From assembly GCA_040387035.1 (NCBI GenBank), contig JAZKEN010000007.1:14530-78529 (forward strand): a stretch of DNA of 64,000 bases, written 5' to 3'. The notes under the pieces are model-generated. The model searched no databases. It had not been told where the DNA came from and saw only the letters and a program-made list of their open reading frames with translations. A program made the translations under genes and the position numbers. Positions 46,107 through 56,616 of the stretch are shown here, in pieces; the first letter of the stretch is position 1; every line of letters begins with the position of its first letter. This DNA is from Methylotenera_A sp040387035 (GTDB lineage: Bacteria; Pseudomonadota; Gammaproteobacteria; Burkholderiales; Methylophilaceae).

Positions 46107-47759
46107 CTAGCGCAACTGTTTGGTATGATTGATCAGGCCGTTGGTAGAGCTATCATAATTGGTGACTTTGCCTTCACTGGTTAATTGCGGCAGGATTTGC
46201 TGTGCAATCTGCTTGCCGTATTCAACGCCCCACTGGTCATAGCTATTAATATCCCATAGTATGCCTTGCACAAATATTTTGTGCTCATATAGCGCGATTA
46301 GTTTGCCCAATGTATTCGGTGTCAGTTTGTCGAATAAAATGGAAGTGGTAGGGCGATTGCCTTCGAAAACTTTATGCGGCAATAATTTTTCCAGATCCTC
46401 ACCATTTAAGCCTTGTTTTTCCAGCTCAACACGCGCTTCATCTTTGGTTTTTCCCAGCATTAACGATTGCGTTTGCGCCAAAAAGTTAGCCAGCAGGATT
46501 TTGTGGTGCGCATAGCCATGCTTGCCGATTGCATAGTGGCTATGCACTGGCATTAAAAAGTCGGCAGGCACAATTTGCGTGCCTTGATGAATCAGTTGGT
46601 AAAACGCATGCTGGCCGTTGGTACCTGCTTCACCCCAAATCACAGGGCCGGTTTTGTACTGGACACGGCTGCCATCGCGGCAGATAAATTTGCCGTTACT
46701 TTCCATATCAGCCTGCTGCATATAAGCCGGGAAGCGCGCCAAGCCTTGGTCGTAAGGCAGGATGACATTGGTATCAACATGGAAAAAGTTGTTATACCAA
46801 ACGCCAATCAAGGCCAGGATGACCGGCATGTTTTGCTCAAGCGGTGCTGTTTTGAAATGGTTGTCCATTTCATGCGCGCCCTCTAGCAATGCCTCAAAAT
46901 TATCCATGCCAACGTATAAAGCAATGCTTAAGCCGATGGCAGACCATAAGGAATAACGACCGCCCACCCAATCCCAGAATGCAAACATATTGGCGGTATC
47001 GATGCCGAAATCAGCCACTGCTTTGGCATTGGTTGAAAGTGCCACAAAGTGCTTCGCTACATGGTTATTATCTTTGGCTGACTCTAAAAACCAGGTTCGT
47101 GCACTCATGGCATTGGTCATGGTTTCTTGCGTGGTAAATGTTTTAGAAGCCACAATAAATAAAGTGGTTTCTGGCTTGCATTTTTCCAATGCGCGCATCA
47201 GGTGCGCGCCATCGATATTGGATACAAAATGAATATTTAAATCCGGGCTTGCGTAAGGCTTTAATGCATCGCACACCATTACCGGCCCCAAATCAGAGCC
47301 GCCAATGCCAATGTTCACAATATCGGTGATGCGTTTGCCCGTATAGCCTAGCCAGGTGCCGTTACGTACTTTTTCTGAGAACTCACGCATTTGTGCCAAT
47401 ACAGCATTGATGTCCGGCATCACGTCTTTGCCATCGACCATCACAGGCGTATTGCTGCGGTTGCGCAGGGCGGTGTGCAACACGGCGCGATTTTCGGTGA
47501 TATTGATCTTTTCACCAGAAAACATCGCGTCGCGCCATTGCTCAATTTTAGCTTCGCGCGCCATTTGAAATAGCATAGGCAGTGTTTCGTCGGTGATGCG
47601 GTGTTTGGAGTAATCAAACAAAATATCGCCGAAATGCAAGCTGTAATGTTCAAAACGTTTCGGGTCGGCAGCAAACAAATCACGCATATGTAATGATGCG
47701 ATTTGTTTTTGATGCGCGCACAGTTTTTGCCAGGTAGGAAATTGTGTAAGAGTTGTCAT
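46107..47759 (-). CDS. pgi: Glucose-6-phosphate isomerase
   Basis: A 550-residue PGI interconverting glucose-6-P and fructose-6-P. Signatures: VNIGIGGSDLGPVMV, the catalytic Glu in WGEAGTNGQHAFYQL, and the late YGKQIAQQIL with the catalytic Lys. It sits at the edge of the glycogen cluster and links gluconeogenic flux to glucose-1-phosphate. No phosphoglucomutase gene is seen here. Confidence 0.97.
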   Translation of the reverse strand: MTTLTQFPTWQKLCAHQKQIASLHMRDLFAADPKRFEHYSLHFGDILFDYSKHRITDETLPMLFQMAREAKIEQWRDAMFSGEKINITENRAVLHTALRNRSNTPVMVDGKDVMPDINAVLAQMREFSEKVRNGTWLGYTGKRITDIVNIGIGGSDLGPVMVCDALKPYASPDLNIHFVSNIDGAHLMRALEKCKPETTLFIVASKTFTTQETMTNAMSARTWFLESAKDNNHVAKHFVALSTNAKAVADFGIDTANMFAFWDWVGGRYSLWSAIGLSIALYVGMDNFEALLEGAHEMDNHFKTAPLEQNMPVILALIGVWYNNFFHVDTNVILPYDQGLARFPAYMQQADMESNGKFICRDGSRVQYKTGPVIWGEAGTNGQHAFYQLIHQGTQIVPADFLMPVHSHYAIGKHGYAHHKILLANFLAQTQSLMLGKTKDEARVELEKQGLNGEDLEKLLPHKVFEGNRPTTSILFDKLTPNTLGKLIALYEHKIFVQGILWDINSYDQWGVEYGKQIAQQILPQLTSEGKVTNYDSSTNGLINHTKQLR

Positions 47760-47832
47760 TTATTATTTAAAACAGTAGTTTATTAGTTATATTTAATGTT
47801 GTTTATAATATTAACATTGCTAGATGTCAGTA

Positions 47833-50007
47833 TTAAAATTTGTGCGTGATGATTAATCCTGCCAATGGCGGCAATGTAATCAGTAATGATTGCGCATGAT
47901 TCATCCAGGAAATATTTTCTGTTTGTAAACCGGCACCATTACCCTGATTGCTGCCACCATAATACCCTGCATCACTATTAAATATCTCAGCGTATTGGCC
48001 TGCTTTAGGCACGCCAATGCGATAATTTTGCCGCAACACAGGTGTAAAATTCATCACTATTATAGCAAAAGAATTATCCAGGCCGCGCCTTACAAAGCTA
48101 ATAATTGATTGATCCGAATCGTGACAATCAATCCAGTCAAATCCTTGCACTTCAAAATCCAGGTTGTGCAAACATTCCAAATGCAGGTAATGCATATTCA
48201 AGTCACGTGCCGTACGCTGGATACCAACATGCGCTTCATGTTCCAGCAAATGCCAATCCAGGCTCGCGTTCACGTTCCATTCGATTCCCTGCGCGATTTC
48301 GTTACCCATAAAGTTGAGTTTTTTGCCTGGGCTGGTCATTTGCAGCGTCATCAACAGGCGTAAGTTGGCAAATTTTTGCCATGAATCGCCCGGCATTTTG
48401 CCAATCAACGAGCCTTTACCGTGCACGACTTCATCGTGTGAGAAGGGCAACACGAAGTTTTCACTATAAGCATAGAGCTGGCCAAAAGTCAGCATGCTAT
48501 GGTGATATTTGCGATGAATCGGCTCGTTTTCGATATAGCTGAGCGTGTCGTTCATCCAGCCCATATTCCACTTCATGCTAAAACCCAGGCCACCCAAGTA
48601 AATGGGGCGCGATACCGCAGGCCATGCGGTGGATTCTTCAGCAATGGTCAGTGCGCCAGGAAAGTCCTGGTGCACAACCATATTGAGTTGTTTCAAGAAA
48701 TCAATCGCCTCCAGGTTTTCACGGCCACCGAATTTATTCGGCACCCATTCACCGGCTTTACGTGAGTAATCCAAATAAAGCATAGAGGCCACTGCATCCA
48801 CACGTAAGCCATCGATATGAAACTCTTTTAACCAGAAATAGGCGCTGGCAATTAAAAAGTTGCGCACCTCGTTGCGGCCATAGTTAAAAATCAGTGTGCC
48901 CCAATCCTGGTGCTCACCGATACGCGGGTCTTCATGTTCATACAGGGCCGTGCCGTCAAAGCGAGCCAGTGCCCAGTCATCTTTAGGGAAGTGACCGGGT
49001 ACCCAGTCCAGGATCACGCCAATATTGGCCTGGTGGCAGGCATCGATTAAAAATTTCAAATCATCCGGCGAGCCGAAACGATTGGTGACACCAAAGTAGC
49101 CGGTGGTTTGGTAACCCCAGGATTCATTTAAAGGATGCTCGGTGATTGGCAGTAATTCGATATGCGTATAACCCATATCCGATACATAAGGCACCAGTTC
49201 AGCGGCCAGTTCGCGATAGGTTAGTGGCAGGTTGCCGTTTTTGCGGCGCCAAGAGCCGACGTGCACTTCATAACAGTTAAAAGGCGCGTGTAGCCAGTCA
49301 TTCTTTGCACGCTGGTTTAACCAGGCGCTGTCTTGCCATTGATAGGTACTATTGGCGGATATTTTGGCAGCCGTGCCCGGGCGCGCTTCAAATTCACGTG
49401 CAAACGGATCGGTTTTTGTCAACAATGCATGCGTTTGGCGATTGCGGATTTCAAATTTATACAGGGTTTCTGCGGCCAATAGCGGGATAAATAATTCCCA
49501 GACACCGGTGCTGCCGCGCACGCGCATGGGGTTGACGCGGCCATCCCATTGATTAAAGTTGCCGATAACACTGACGCGTTCGGCATTGGGCGCCCACACG
49601 GCAAAGCGCACGCCTTGCACGCCTTGGTGTTCTACCATATGTGCGCCAAATGTGTTGTAAGCCTGGTTGAGTGAGCCTTCACCGAATAGGTACAATTCGT
49701 TGTCGGTTAATATAGGATTAAAGCTGTAGGTATCAATGGTTTCTTGTGTGTGCTGGTTGGCTTCAACTTTAATCACGCACGGCGATGCGGGTGCGGTTTT
49801 GCCACGCCACTCAAATAAACCGGCGGCATGTACACGATCACATTCCACCCACTTTGATTTGACTTGTACGCTGACTTTTTCGGCATACGGCATAAAAGTA
49901 CGGAACACGAATTCGGCACCTTCTTTATGCAAACCTAGATAAGCAAATGCGTCGTGATGCTTTGCATCGAGTATCAAATGAAGTTGGTTTTGAGTTGTGC
50001 TGGCCAC
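47833..50007 (-). CDS. glgB: 1,4-alpha-glucan branching enzyme
   Basis: A 724-residue GH13 branching enzyme with an N-terminal branching-enzyme domain, a CBM48 domain (RFAVWAPNAERVSVIGNFN), and the catalytic barrel. Nucleophile Asp lies in LRVDAVASMLYLDYSR, acid Glu in IAEESTAWPAVS, and the transition-state Asp in FSHDEVVHGKGS. It introduces alpha-1,6 branches into glycogen. Divergent from glgC across a 197-bp spacer. Confidence 0.97.
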   Translation of the reverse strand: MASTTQNQLHLILDAKHHDAFAYLGLHKEGAEFVFRTFMPYAEKVSVQVKSKWVECDRVHAAGLFEWRGKTAPASPCVIKVEANQHTQETIDTYSFNPILTDNELYLFGEGSLNQAYNTFGAHMVEHQGVQGVRFAVWAPNAERVSVIGNFNQWDGRVNPMRVRGSTGVWELFIPLLAAETLYKFEIRNRQTHALLTKTDPFAREFEARPGTAAKISANSTYQWQDSAWLNQRAKNDWLHAPFNCYEVHVGSWRRKNGNLPLTYRELAAELVPYVSDMGYTHIELLPITEHPLNESWGYQTTGYFGVTNRFGSPDDLKFLIDACHQANIGVILDWVPGHFPKDDWALARFDGTALYEHEDPRIGEHQDWGTLIFNYGRNEVRNFLIASAYFWLKEFHIDGLRVDAVASMLYLDYSRKAGEWVPNKFGGRENLEAIDFLKQLNMVVHQDFPGALTIAEESTAWPAVSRPIYLGGLGFSMKWNMGWMNDTLSYIENEPIHRKYHHSMLTFGQLYAYSENFVLPFSHDEVVHGKGSLIGKMPGDSWQKFANLRLLMTLQMTSPGKKLNFMGNEIAQGIEWNVNASLDWHLLEHEAHVGIQRTARDLNMHYLHLECLHNLDFEVQGFDWIDCHDSDQSIISFVRRGLDNSFAIIVMNFTPVLRQNYRIGVPKAGQYAEIFNSDAGYYGGSNQGNGAGLQTENISWMNHAQSLLITLPPLAGLIITHKF

Positions 50008-50204
50008 GGTATAATTTCTTTAAAATCAGTTGAATTAGACTGGATTATAACCCTTATCTAAGCCTATAATTAAATTGTAATTATTTTGTATCTTTTTTAC
50101 ATATCAAATAATTATTAAATTAATGTTATTTGCCCAATACGGCTATATCTAGCCTACAAGACAATAATGTTTATTCTTATTGACTACGTTCAAGGAGGGC
50201 AACC

Positions 50205-51473
50205 ATGGCACAAGATGCGAATAGTTCACGGTTTATTAGCACAATGACTAAAAATACGGTTGCGCTAATTTTGGCTGGCGGACGCGGTAGCCGTTTGAAA
50301 GATCTAACCGATCGCCGCGCAAAACCTGCAGTACCATTCGGCGGAAAATTCCGCATTATCGATTTCCCACTATCCAATTGCATCAACTCAGGTATTCGCC
50401 GCGTTGGTGTGATTACGCAATATAAATCCCACAGCCTGATTCGACATATACAACGCGGCTGGAGCTTCTTGAATGGCGAGTTCAATGAATATATTGAGCT
50501 GCTGCCCGCATCGCAACAAAACAATAACGAAGAGTGGTACAAAGGTACCGCTGATGCCGTGCATCAAAACGTGGATATTTTAAAATCCAGCGATGCGCAA
50601 TATGTGGTGATTTTAGCGGGTGATCATATTTACAAGATGGATTACGGCCAGATGCTGGCAACCCACGCTAAAAACAATGCTGATATGACCATCGCTTGCC
50701 TGAACGTGCCTTTAGAAGAAGCCAAGGGTTTTGGCGTGATGGCGGTAGACCATGAAGACCGCATCATTGAGTTTGCAGAGAAGCCGGACAAGCCCAAACA
50801 CATGCCAGGCGATAAAACACAGGCTTTAGCCAGCATGGGTATCTATATTTTCAATGCGCAATTCTTGTATGAACAACTAGCCCGGGATGCCGCTGATCCA
50901 ACATCCACCAAGGATTTTGGTGGCGATATTATTCCTTACCTGATTACACGTGCCCGCGTTTATGCGCACCGGTTTACAGAGAGCTGCGTAGGCGCCAAAA
51001 ATGGTTTTTACTATTGGCGCGATGTTGGCACGGTTGATGCATATTGGGAAGCGAATATGGAATTAACGCGTGTGACGCCGGAACTCAATATGTATGACAA
51101 TATCTGGCCCATCTGGACTTACCAGGAGCAAGTGCCACCGGCTAAATTCGTATTTAACGACGAAGGCAGGACTGGCAAGGCGACTGATTCCATTGTGTCC
51201 GGCGGTTGCTTGATCAGCGGCTCATGCGTGACTAGTTCGGTATTGTTTTCTAATGTGCGTGTGCACAGCTATTGCGATATTGAAGGTGCCGTATTGTTGC
51301 CTAACGTGGTAGTACACCGTCACGCCAAATTGAAAAACGTGGTGGTGGACAAAGGTGTGGAAATTCCAGAAGGCATTGAAATTGGCTTTGATCTAAAAGC
51401 CGATAAAAAGCGCTTTTATGTGTCCGAAAAAGGAACAGTGTTGGTGACCAAGCCCATGCTGCTTAAACTTTAA
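50205..51473 (+). CDS. glgC: Glucose-1-phosphate adenylyltransferase
   Basis: A 422-residue ADP-glucose pyrophosphorylase, committing step of glycogen synthesis. Motifs: LILAGGRGSRLKDLTDRRAK, VPFGGKFRIIDFPLSNC, YKGTADAV, VILAGDHIYKMDY, FAEKPDKPK; a C-terminal left-handed beta-helix follows. An excellent AGGAGG Shine-Dalgarno lies 6 nt before the ATG. First of glgC / GH57 / malQ / glk on plus. Confidence 0.97.
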   Translation: MAQDANSSRFISTMTKNTVALILAGGRGSRLKDLTDRRAKPAVPFGGKFRIIDFPLSNCINSGIRRVGVITQYKSHSLIRHIQRGWSFLNGEFNEYIELLPASQQNNNEEWYKGTADAVHQNVDILKSSDAQYVVILAGDHIYKMDYGQMLATHAKNNADMTIACLNVPLEEAKGFGVMAVDHEDRIIEFAEKPDKPKHMPGDKTQALASMGIYIFNAQFLYEQLARDAADPTSTKDFGGDIIPYLITRARVYAHRFTESCVGAKNGFYYWRDVGTVDAYWEANMELTRVTPELNMYDNIWPIWTYQEQVPPAKFVFNDEGRTGKATDSIVSGGCLISGSCVTSSVLFSNVRVHSYCDIEGAVLLPNVVVHRHAKLKNVVVDKGVEIPEGIEIGFDLKADKKRFYVSEKGTVLVTKPMLLKL

Positions 51474-51508
51474 GTTAAAAGTTTAAATTATTAAATTGAA
51501 ATATTGAG

Positions 51509-53406
51509 ATGATGAATCAACCTAAATTATTAATTTCGCTTTACTGGCATATGCATCAGCCAGATTACCGCGATTCAATCTCTGGTGAGTACGTACTGCC
51601 GTGGACTTATTTGCATGCCATTAAAGACTATTCTGACATGGCTTACCATTTGGAGATGAATCCAAAAGCCAAAGTCAGCTTTAACTTTGTGCCTATTTTG
51701 CTGGATCAGTTAGAGGATTACGCCCAGCAATTCAAGACAAACCGCGTCAAAGACCCGATTTTAAAGCTGCTTAGCACCAATGATTTATGGGTGATTTCGC
51801 TTGAAGAACGCCGCCTGATTAAAGACAGTTGTTTCAAAAGCTACCACGAAAAAATGCTCAAGCCGTTTCCCGATTATGACCGGCTGCATAAGATGTTTGA
51901 GTTTTTGACTGAAGATGGCCGCGATGATTTGATCTACTTGTCAGGTCAGTATTTATCCGATTTATTGGTCTGGTATCACCTGGCATGGATGGGCGAGAGC
52001 GTGCGCCAGAATAATACCCTGGTGCAACAGCTGATGAGTAAAGGTAAGAAATTCACCAATGAAGACCGTTTGGCTTTGTACGATTTGGTGGGTGAATTGA
52101 TTGCTAATTTGATTCCACGCTACAAAAAATTGGCCGAAACCGGCCAGATTGAAATATCCAGCACGCCACATTACCACCCTATATTGCCATTGCTGGTCGA
52201 TTTTGAAACCACGCATGATGCCATGAGCAATGCCATTTTGCCGAAAACGCCCAAATACCCGGGCGGAATAGAACGTGCCATTGACCACCTGAAAGATGCC
52301 ACCACATCGCATACACGCCGGTTTGGTATGGCGCCCAAAGGCATGTGGCCATCTGAAGGCGCCGTCTCTAAAGAAAGCCTGTTATTAATGGCGAACCAAG
52401 GCGTACAGTGGGCCGCTTCTGGGGAAGGTGTGCTGGCAAACAGCTTGCGTAAATCCAGCCCTAAAAAAGCCTTGCTATCACGTCACGATTATCTTTATAA
52501 ACCCTATAAGGTCAGTAATGCAGAGGATTCCATTACCTGTTTCTTTAGGGATGACAGGCTGTCGGACAAGATCGGTTTTGAGTATTCAAAACTGCATAGC
52601 AGTGAAGCGGTAAACGACTTTANNNNNNNNNNNNNNNNNNNNNNNNNNNNNNNNNNNNNNNNNNNNNNNNNNNNNNNNNNNNNNNNNNNNNNNNNNNNNN
52701 NNNNNNNNNNNNNNNNNNNNNNAAGATCGGTTTTGAGTATTCAAAACTGCATAGCAGTGAAGCGGTAAACGACTTTATCCAGACCCTGGAGCACATCTAC
52801 AACACCTATCAGCGCCAGGAAAACCCGGTGGTGAGCGTGATTTTAGATGGCGAAAACGCTTGGGAGTATTACCCGTACAACGGTCATTATTTCTTAACCG
52901 AGCTGTATGCCGCTTTGGCAAACCATCCCAATATTGAAATGGTGACCCAATCAGAAGTGCTTAAAGCGATTAAAGCGCCTGAAAAAAGCCCTTATAAAAT
53001 CAACTGTGGTGTTTTGCCTGAAATTTCAGCAGGCAGCTGGGTGTATGGCAGCTTTAGCACTTGGATTGGCAGTGTCGATAAAAATTACGGCTGGGATTTA
53101 TTGTGTGAGGCCAAAAAGGCCTACGATAAAGGCATGAAATCAGGCAAGCTAACGTCAGATGAAAAACACCTTTGCGAACACCAGCTGTCGGTTTGTGAAG
53201 GCTCTGATTGGTTTTGGTGGCTGGGAGACTATAACGCAGCCATGAGTGTGAGCAGCTTTGACCAGTTGTATCGCCGCAATTTGATGAACTTGTATCGCTT
53301 GCTTAAATTACCGATTCCCGATCATTTAAATTCATCCATCAGTATGGGGGATAGCCAGGCGGCAAACGATTCTAATAGTGGAACCATGCGCAGAGGGCAA
53401 GAGTAG
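51509..53406 (+). CDS. GH57 alpha-amylase / glucanotransferase-like, split by a false gap
   Basis: GH57 signatures: YWHMHQPDYRD near the N-terminus (motif HxHQP), GMWPSEGAVS (nucleophile Glu region) and SVILDGENAWEYY (acid Asp region). The 100 N at 52623-52722 break the frame. The flanks 52568-52622 and 52723-52777 are identical, and removing 155 bp gives 580 residues. Sits between glgC and malQ, so it likely trims or remodels glycogen side chains; exact specificity (amylase, branching, 4-alpha-glucanotransferase) cannot be read from sequence alone. Confidence 0.93.
52623..52722. other. Assembly gap (100 N), flanked by a 55-bp duplicate
   Basis: 52568-52622 equals 52723-52777 (starts AAGATCGG, ends ACGACTTTA). 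Third unmerged 55-bp contig overlap in the window. Confidence 0.95.
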
Positions 53407-53509
53407 GTAACAAGTGTAAATTGGCAATCATCGCTGCAGTAAACGCCTAAACTAAGATTAATGACACATTTGGGCACGCAAGACAGATAACTAAGAAAAA
53501 AGATATTAA

Positions 53510-54985
53510 ATGAAAAAAACGCAGCAACGTAAAGCAGGTGTTTTATTACACATTAGTTCTTTGCCAGAAGGCACGCTGGGCTTGCAGGCACGGCGATTTG
53601 TTGATTTTTTGTACGCGACAGGCGCCAGTGTCTGGCAAACGCTTCCGCTGAATATGCCGCACAACGATGGCTCCCCTTATCAGTGTTTAAGCGCGCATGC
53701 AGGCAATCCAGCCTTTATTGATTTGCAGCAGCTGCTTGAGTCCGGGTATCTTAATGCGGCGGATTTGCAGGCTTACACAGCGGAACCCACGTTAGCGCAG
53801 CATCAAAAACTGTTTGAAAAAGCATTTTGTGTTGCCTCGCGGCATGCCGATTCTGCGGATTACCTCGCCTACAAAAAGTTTTGCAGAAAACACAGACACT
53901 GGCTAAATGATTTCGCTTTATTCCTAGTGTTGCGTGAGCAGTTTGACCAGGCTAGCTGGAATAGCTGGCCAGTTGCCTATAAAAAACGCGATGTAAAAAC
54001 CTTGAACCTTGCCAAAAAACAGCATGCCCAGGCCATTGCTGTGATTAAATTTACCCAGTACATTTTCTTCCAGCAGTGGTGCGCTTTAAAGGAATATGCC
54101 AATCAACGCCATATTGCGATGTTTGGCGATATCCCGATTTTTGTGGCATTTGATAGTGCAGATGTATGGGCTAACTCCACTTTATTTAAACTAAACAAGC
54201 GTTGCAATATGACGGTTGTTGCCGGGGTACCGCCTGATTACTTTTCCAGCACTGGCCAGCGCTGGGGTAACCCACACTACAATTGGCGCGCCATGAAGCA
54301 AGAAGGCTTTAAATGGTGGCTAGCGCGCATGCGTACACAAAACAGCCTATTTGATATGGTGCGTATCGATCATTTCCGGGGGCTGGAAGCCGCATGGGAA
54401 ATCCCTGCTTCTGAAGACACGGCCATCAATGGTAAATGGCGGGTTGCGCCAGGCAGTCTACTGTTGGCTGCCATTAAAAAACGTTTTAAAAAAATGTGCC
54501 TGGTGGCAGAAGACCTAGGCATTATTACCGATGAAGTGAATGCATTAAGGCATCAGTACCAGATGCCAGGCATGAAGATTTTGCAATTTGCATTTGGTGG
54601 CGGTGACGACAACTTGTATTTGCCACAAAATATTGAAGCCAATAGCGTGGTTTACACCGGTACGCATGATAACGACACCAGCTTGGGCTGGTACCAGCAG
54701 CTTGAAGAGAACGCAAAAAATCATCTGCACAGCGCACTCAATACCGATGAGCCCGATATGCCAAATGCCCTAATTGATATGGCTTTGGCAACGCAAGCCG
54801 ATTTAGCCATAATCCCTATGCAGGATATATTAGCGCTTGATAGCACAAACCGCATGAACACCCCGGGCACGTTGGGCGGTAATTGGGTCTGGCGCTTTGA
54901 TTGGGCAGAAATGAAGCCGGAACAGCAACAATATTTCGCCGATGCGGTACAGCGCTTTGGCAGGCATTCTACACAGCATTCTTAA
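53510..54985 (+). CDS. malQ: 4-alpha-glucanotransferase (amylomaltase)
   Basis: A 491-residue GH77 enzyme: LLHISSLPEGTLG opening, QTLPLNMPHNDGSPYQ, catalytic Asp in MVRIDHFRGLEAAWEIP, acid Glu in LVAEDLGIIT, and YTGTHDNDTSLGW. It shuffles maltodextrins released from glycogen. Two bases separate its stop from the glucokinase ATG, so the two are surely co-transcribed. Confidence 0.96.
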   Translation: MKKTQQRKAGVLLHISSLPEGTLGLQARRFVDFLYATGASVWQTLPLNMPHNDGSPYQCLSAHAGNPAFIDLQQLLESGYLNAADLQAYTAEPTLAQHQKLFEKAFCVASRHADSADYLAYKKFCRKHRHWLNDFALFLVLREQFDQASWNSWPVAYKKRDVKTLNLAKKQHAQAIAVIKFTQYIFFQQWCALKEYANQRHIAMFGDIPIFVAFDSADVWANSTLFKLNKRCNMTVVAGVPPDYFSSTGQRWGNPHYNWRAMKQEGFKWWLARMRTQNSLFDMVRIDHFRGLEAAWEIPASEDTAINGKWRVAPGSLLLAAIKKRFKKMCLVAEDLGIITDEVNALRHQYQMPGMKILQFAFGGGDDNLYLPQNIEANSVVYTGTHDNDTSLGWYQQLEENAKNHLHSALNTDEPDMPNALIDMALATQADLAIIPMQDILALDSTNRMNTPGTLGGNWVWRFDWAEMKPEQQQYFADAVQRFGRHSTQHS

Positions 54986-54987
54986 CC

Positions 54988-55938
54988 ATGAGTATGCTGA
55001 TAGGCATTGATGTTGGCGGCACTAACCTGCGTTTAGGCGTCGTACAAAATAGTGCGGGCAAATTGCAGCTGGTAGAAGAATTACGCTTTCGCGCCGATTT
55101 TTCACAAATGTGCAAAGCCCATTCGCCACAACAAGCCTGGCAGCATATCTTAAACACCACAGCCGAAGCGATTCAAAAGGTACGCCAGCAATATGCGGAT
55201 ATAGGCGCAGTGGGAATTGGTTTCCCAGGCTTTATTGACCCTAAAACACAAAAAATAGCCCAATCACCCAATTTGCCGGGTTTGAGTGATGTGGATTTAA
55301 GTGCGGATTTAAGCCGGTTAATCCAGCTGCCCGTGGTGGTGGAAAACGACGCGCTTGCCGCCGCTTTTGGCGAATATGCCAATCAGCAGCTTACACAAAA
55401 CACCCACTTAATCTATATCGGTTTGGGTACTGGGGTGGGCGGCGGTTTAATCTTGAATGGGCAGCCATTTCAGGGCGATCATGGCGTTGCCATGGAAGTA
55501 GGGCATATCATCGTGCAAGCCGATGGCAGGCTGTGTGGCTGCGGTAATGCAGGCTGCATGGAACAGTATGCATCTGCAAGCGGGGTGGCTAAAACCTATT
55601 TCGAAGCCACCCATCAACAGCGCCAGGCTAGCGAAATTGCCGACCAAGCACATCAAGGCGACCCAGCCGCTTTATCCGCTTATGCGCTTGCAGGAAAATC
55701 CTTGGCCCAAGCATTGGCACACACTTTAAAAGTGATTGATGTGAAGCGTATTGTGATAGGCGGTGGTATGAGCGGCGCCTGGCCTTATATGCAGGCCGCT
55801 TTTCAGCAGCAATTGACGCAAGACTTGATTCCCGTGTTGCGAAATCAATTGACGATCAGCATATCTAGCATGGGCGACCAAGCCGGCATTATCGGTGCCG
55901 CTATGCTGGCACAACAAAAAATCCGCATCCTGAACTGA
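54988..55938 (+). CDS. ROK-family glucokinase
   Basis: A 316-residue ROK kinase: ATP-binding IGIDVGGTNLRLGV, GIGFPGFID, catalytic Asp in VVENDALAAAFGE, GLGTGVGGGLI, and the zinc motif CGCGNAGCMEQYAS. I chose the ATG at 54988, two bases after malQ; a frame extension back to 54901 lies within malQ. It phosphorylates glucose from glycogen breakdown. Converges with modC 15 bp on. Confidence 0.92.
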   Translation: MSMLIGIDVGGTNLRLGVVQNSAGKLQLVEELRFRADFSQMCKAHSPQQAWQHILNTTAEAIQKVRQQYADIGAVGIGFPGFIDPKTQKIAQSPNLPGLSDVDLSADLSRLIQLPVVVENDALAAAFGEYANQQLTQNTHLIYIGLGTGVGGGLILNGQPFQGDHGVAMEVGHIIVQADGRLCGCGNAGCMEQYASASGVAKTYFEATHQQRQASEIADQAHQGDPAALSAYALAGKSLAQALAHTLKVIDVKRIVIGGGMSGAWPYMQAAFQQQLTQDLIPVLRNQLTISISSMGDQAGIIGAAMLAQQKIRILN

Positions 55939-55953
55939 TCTTCAGCCCGCCCA

Positions 55954-56598
55954 TTAATATTCAGTACGCACTCGGCCTTTTTGAAGATAAATGATCTCGC
56001 TGGTTAATTGCGAAATCTCGTCTTTGCTGTGGCTAACATACAGCATCGGAACCTGGATATTTTCGGCAACTAATTTCAAGTAAGGCAAAATCTGTTGCTT
56101 CAGCTTATCGTCCAATGACGCCAGTGGCTCATCCAGCATTAATAATTTCGGTGAGCTTAGCAATGCGCGGCCAAGTGCTACGCGCTGCTTTTCGCCACCG
56201 GAAAGCTGGTGCGGGTGCTGTTTTTTTAGCGTATCCAAGGCCAATAGCTGCATGATCTCCGCTGGCTGAATCAGCTGTTGTTGATGGGCATTCAGTTTGA
56301 ATGCATATGTTAAATTCTGCTCTACATTCATATGAGGAAACAGCCTGCCATCCTGGAATACCAAGCCTATCCTGCGCTGGTGAATGGGTTTGTTCAACTT
56401 TGATTCGCTGTCAAACACGCATTCGCCGTCAATGGCAATATAGCCGCTATCCGGCTGGGTAATGCCTGCAATCAAGCTTAGTATGGTGCTTTTACCTGAG
56501 CCAGAAGGGCCATAGATAGCCGTCACCCGCGTATCGATTTGCAATGACACATCCAGCTTAAAGTGTTTGCGTTGCAGCTTTGCCCGAATCTCAATCAT
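55954..56598 (-). CDS. modC: Molybdate ABC transporter ATPase, short ModC without Mop domain
   Basis: A 214-residue ABC ATPase. Walker A GPSGSGKSTIL, Q-loop VFQDGRLFPHM, signature LSGGEKQRVALGRAL, Walker B LLMLDEPLASLD, and switch His in LYVSHSKDE. Typical ModC is about 350 residues with a C-terminal TOBE/Mop molybdate-binding domain; here the protein ends right after the ATPase core, so product inhibition through that domain is absent. Third transport gene after modA and modB. Confidence 0.9.
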   Translation of the reverse strand: MIEIRAKLQRKHFKLDVSLQIDTRVTAIYGPSGSGKSTILSLIAGITQPDSGYIAIDGECVFDSESKLNKPIHQRRIGLVFQDGRLFPHMNVEQNLTYAFKLNAHQQQLIQPAEIMQLLALDTLKKQHPHQLSGGEKQRVALGRALLSSPKLLMLDEPLASLDDKLKQQILPYLKLVAENIQVPMLYVSHSKDEISQLTSEIIYLQKGRVRTEY

Positions 56599-56616
56599 AG
56601 GCTTATATTATCAATT

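Noticed and set aside
54901..54987. N-terminal extension of the ROK kinase into malQ
   Set aside because: The ATG at 54988, two bases after the malQ stop, starts precisely at the ATP-binding motif region.
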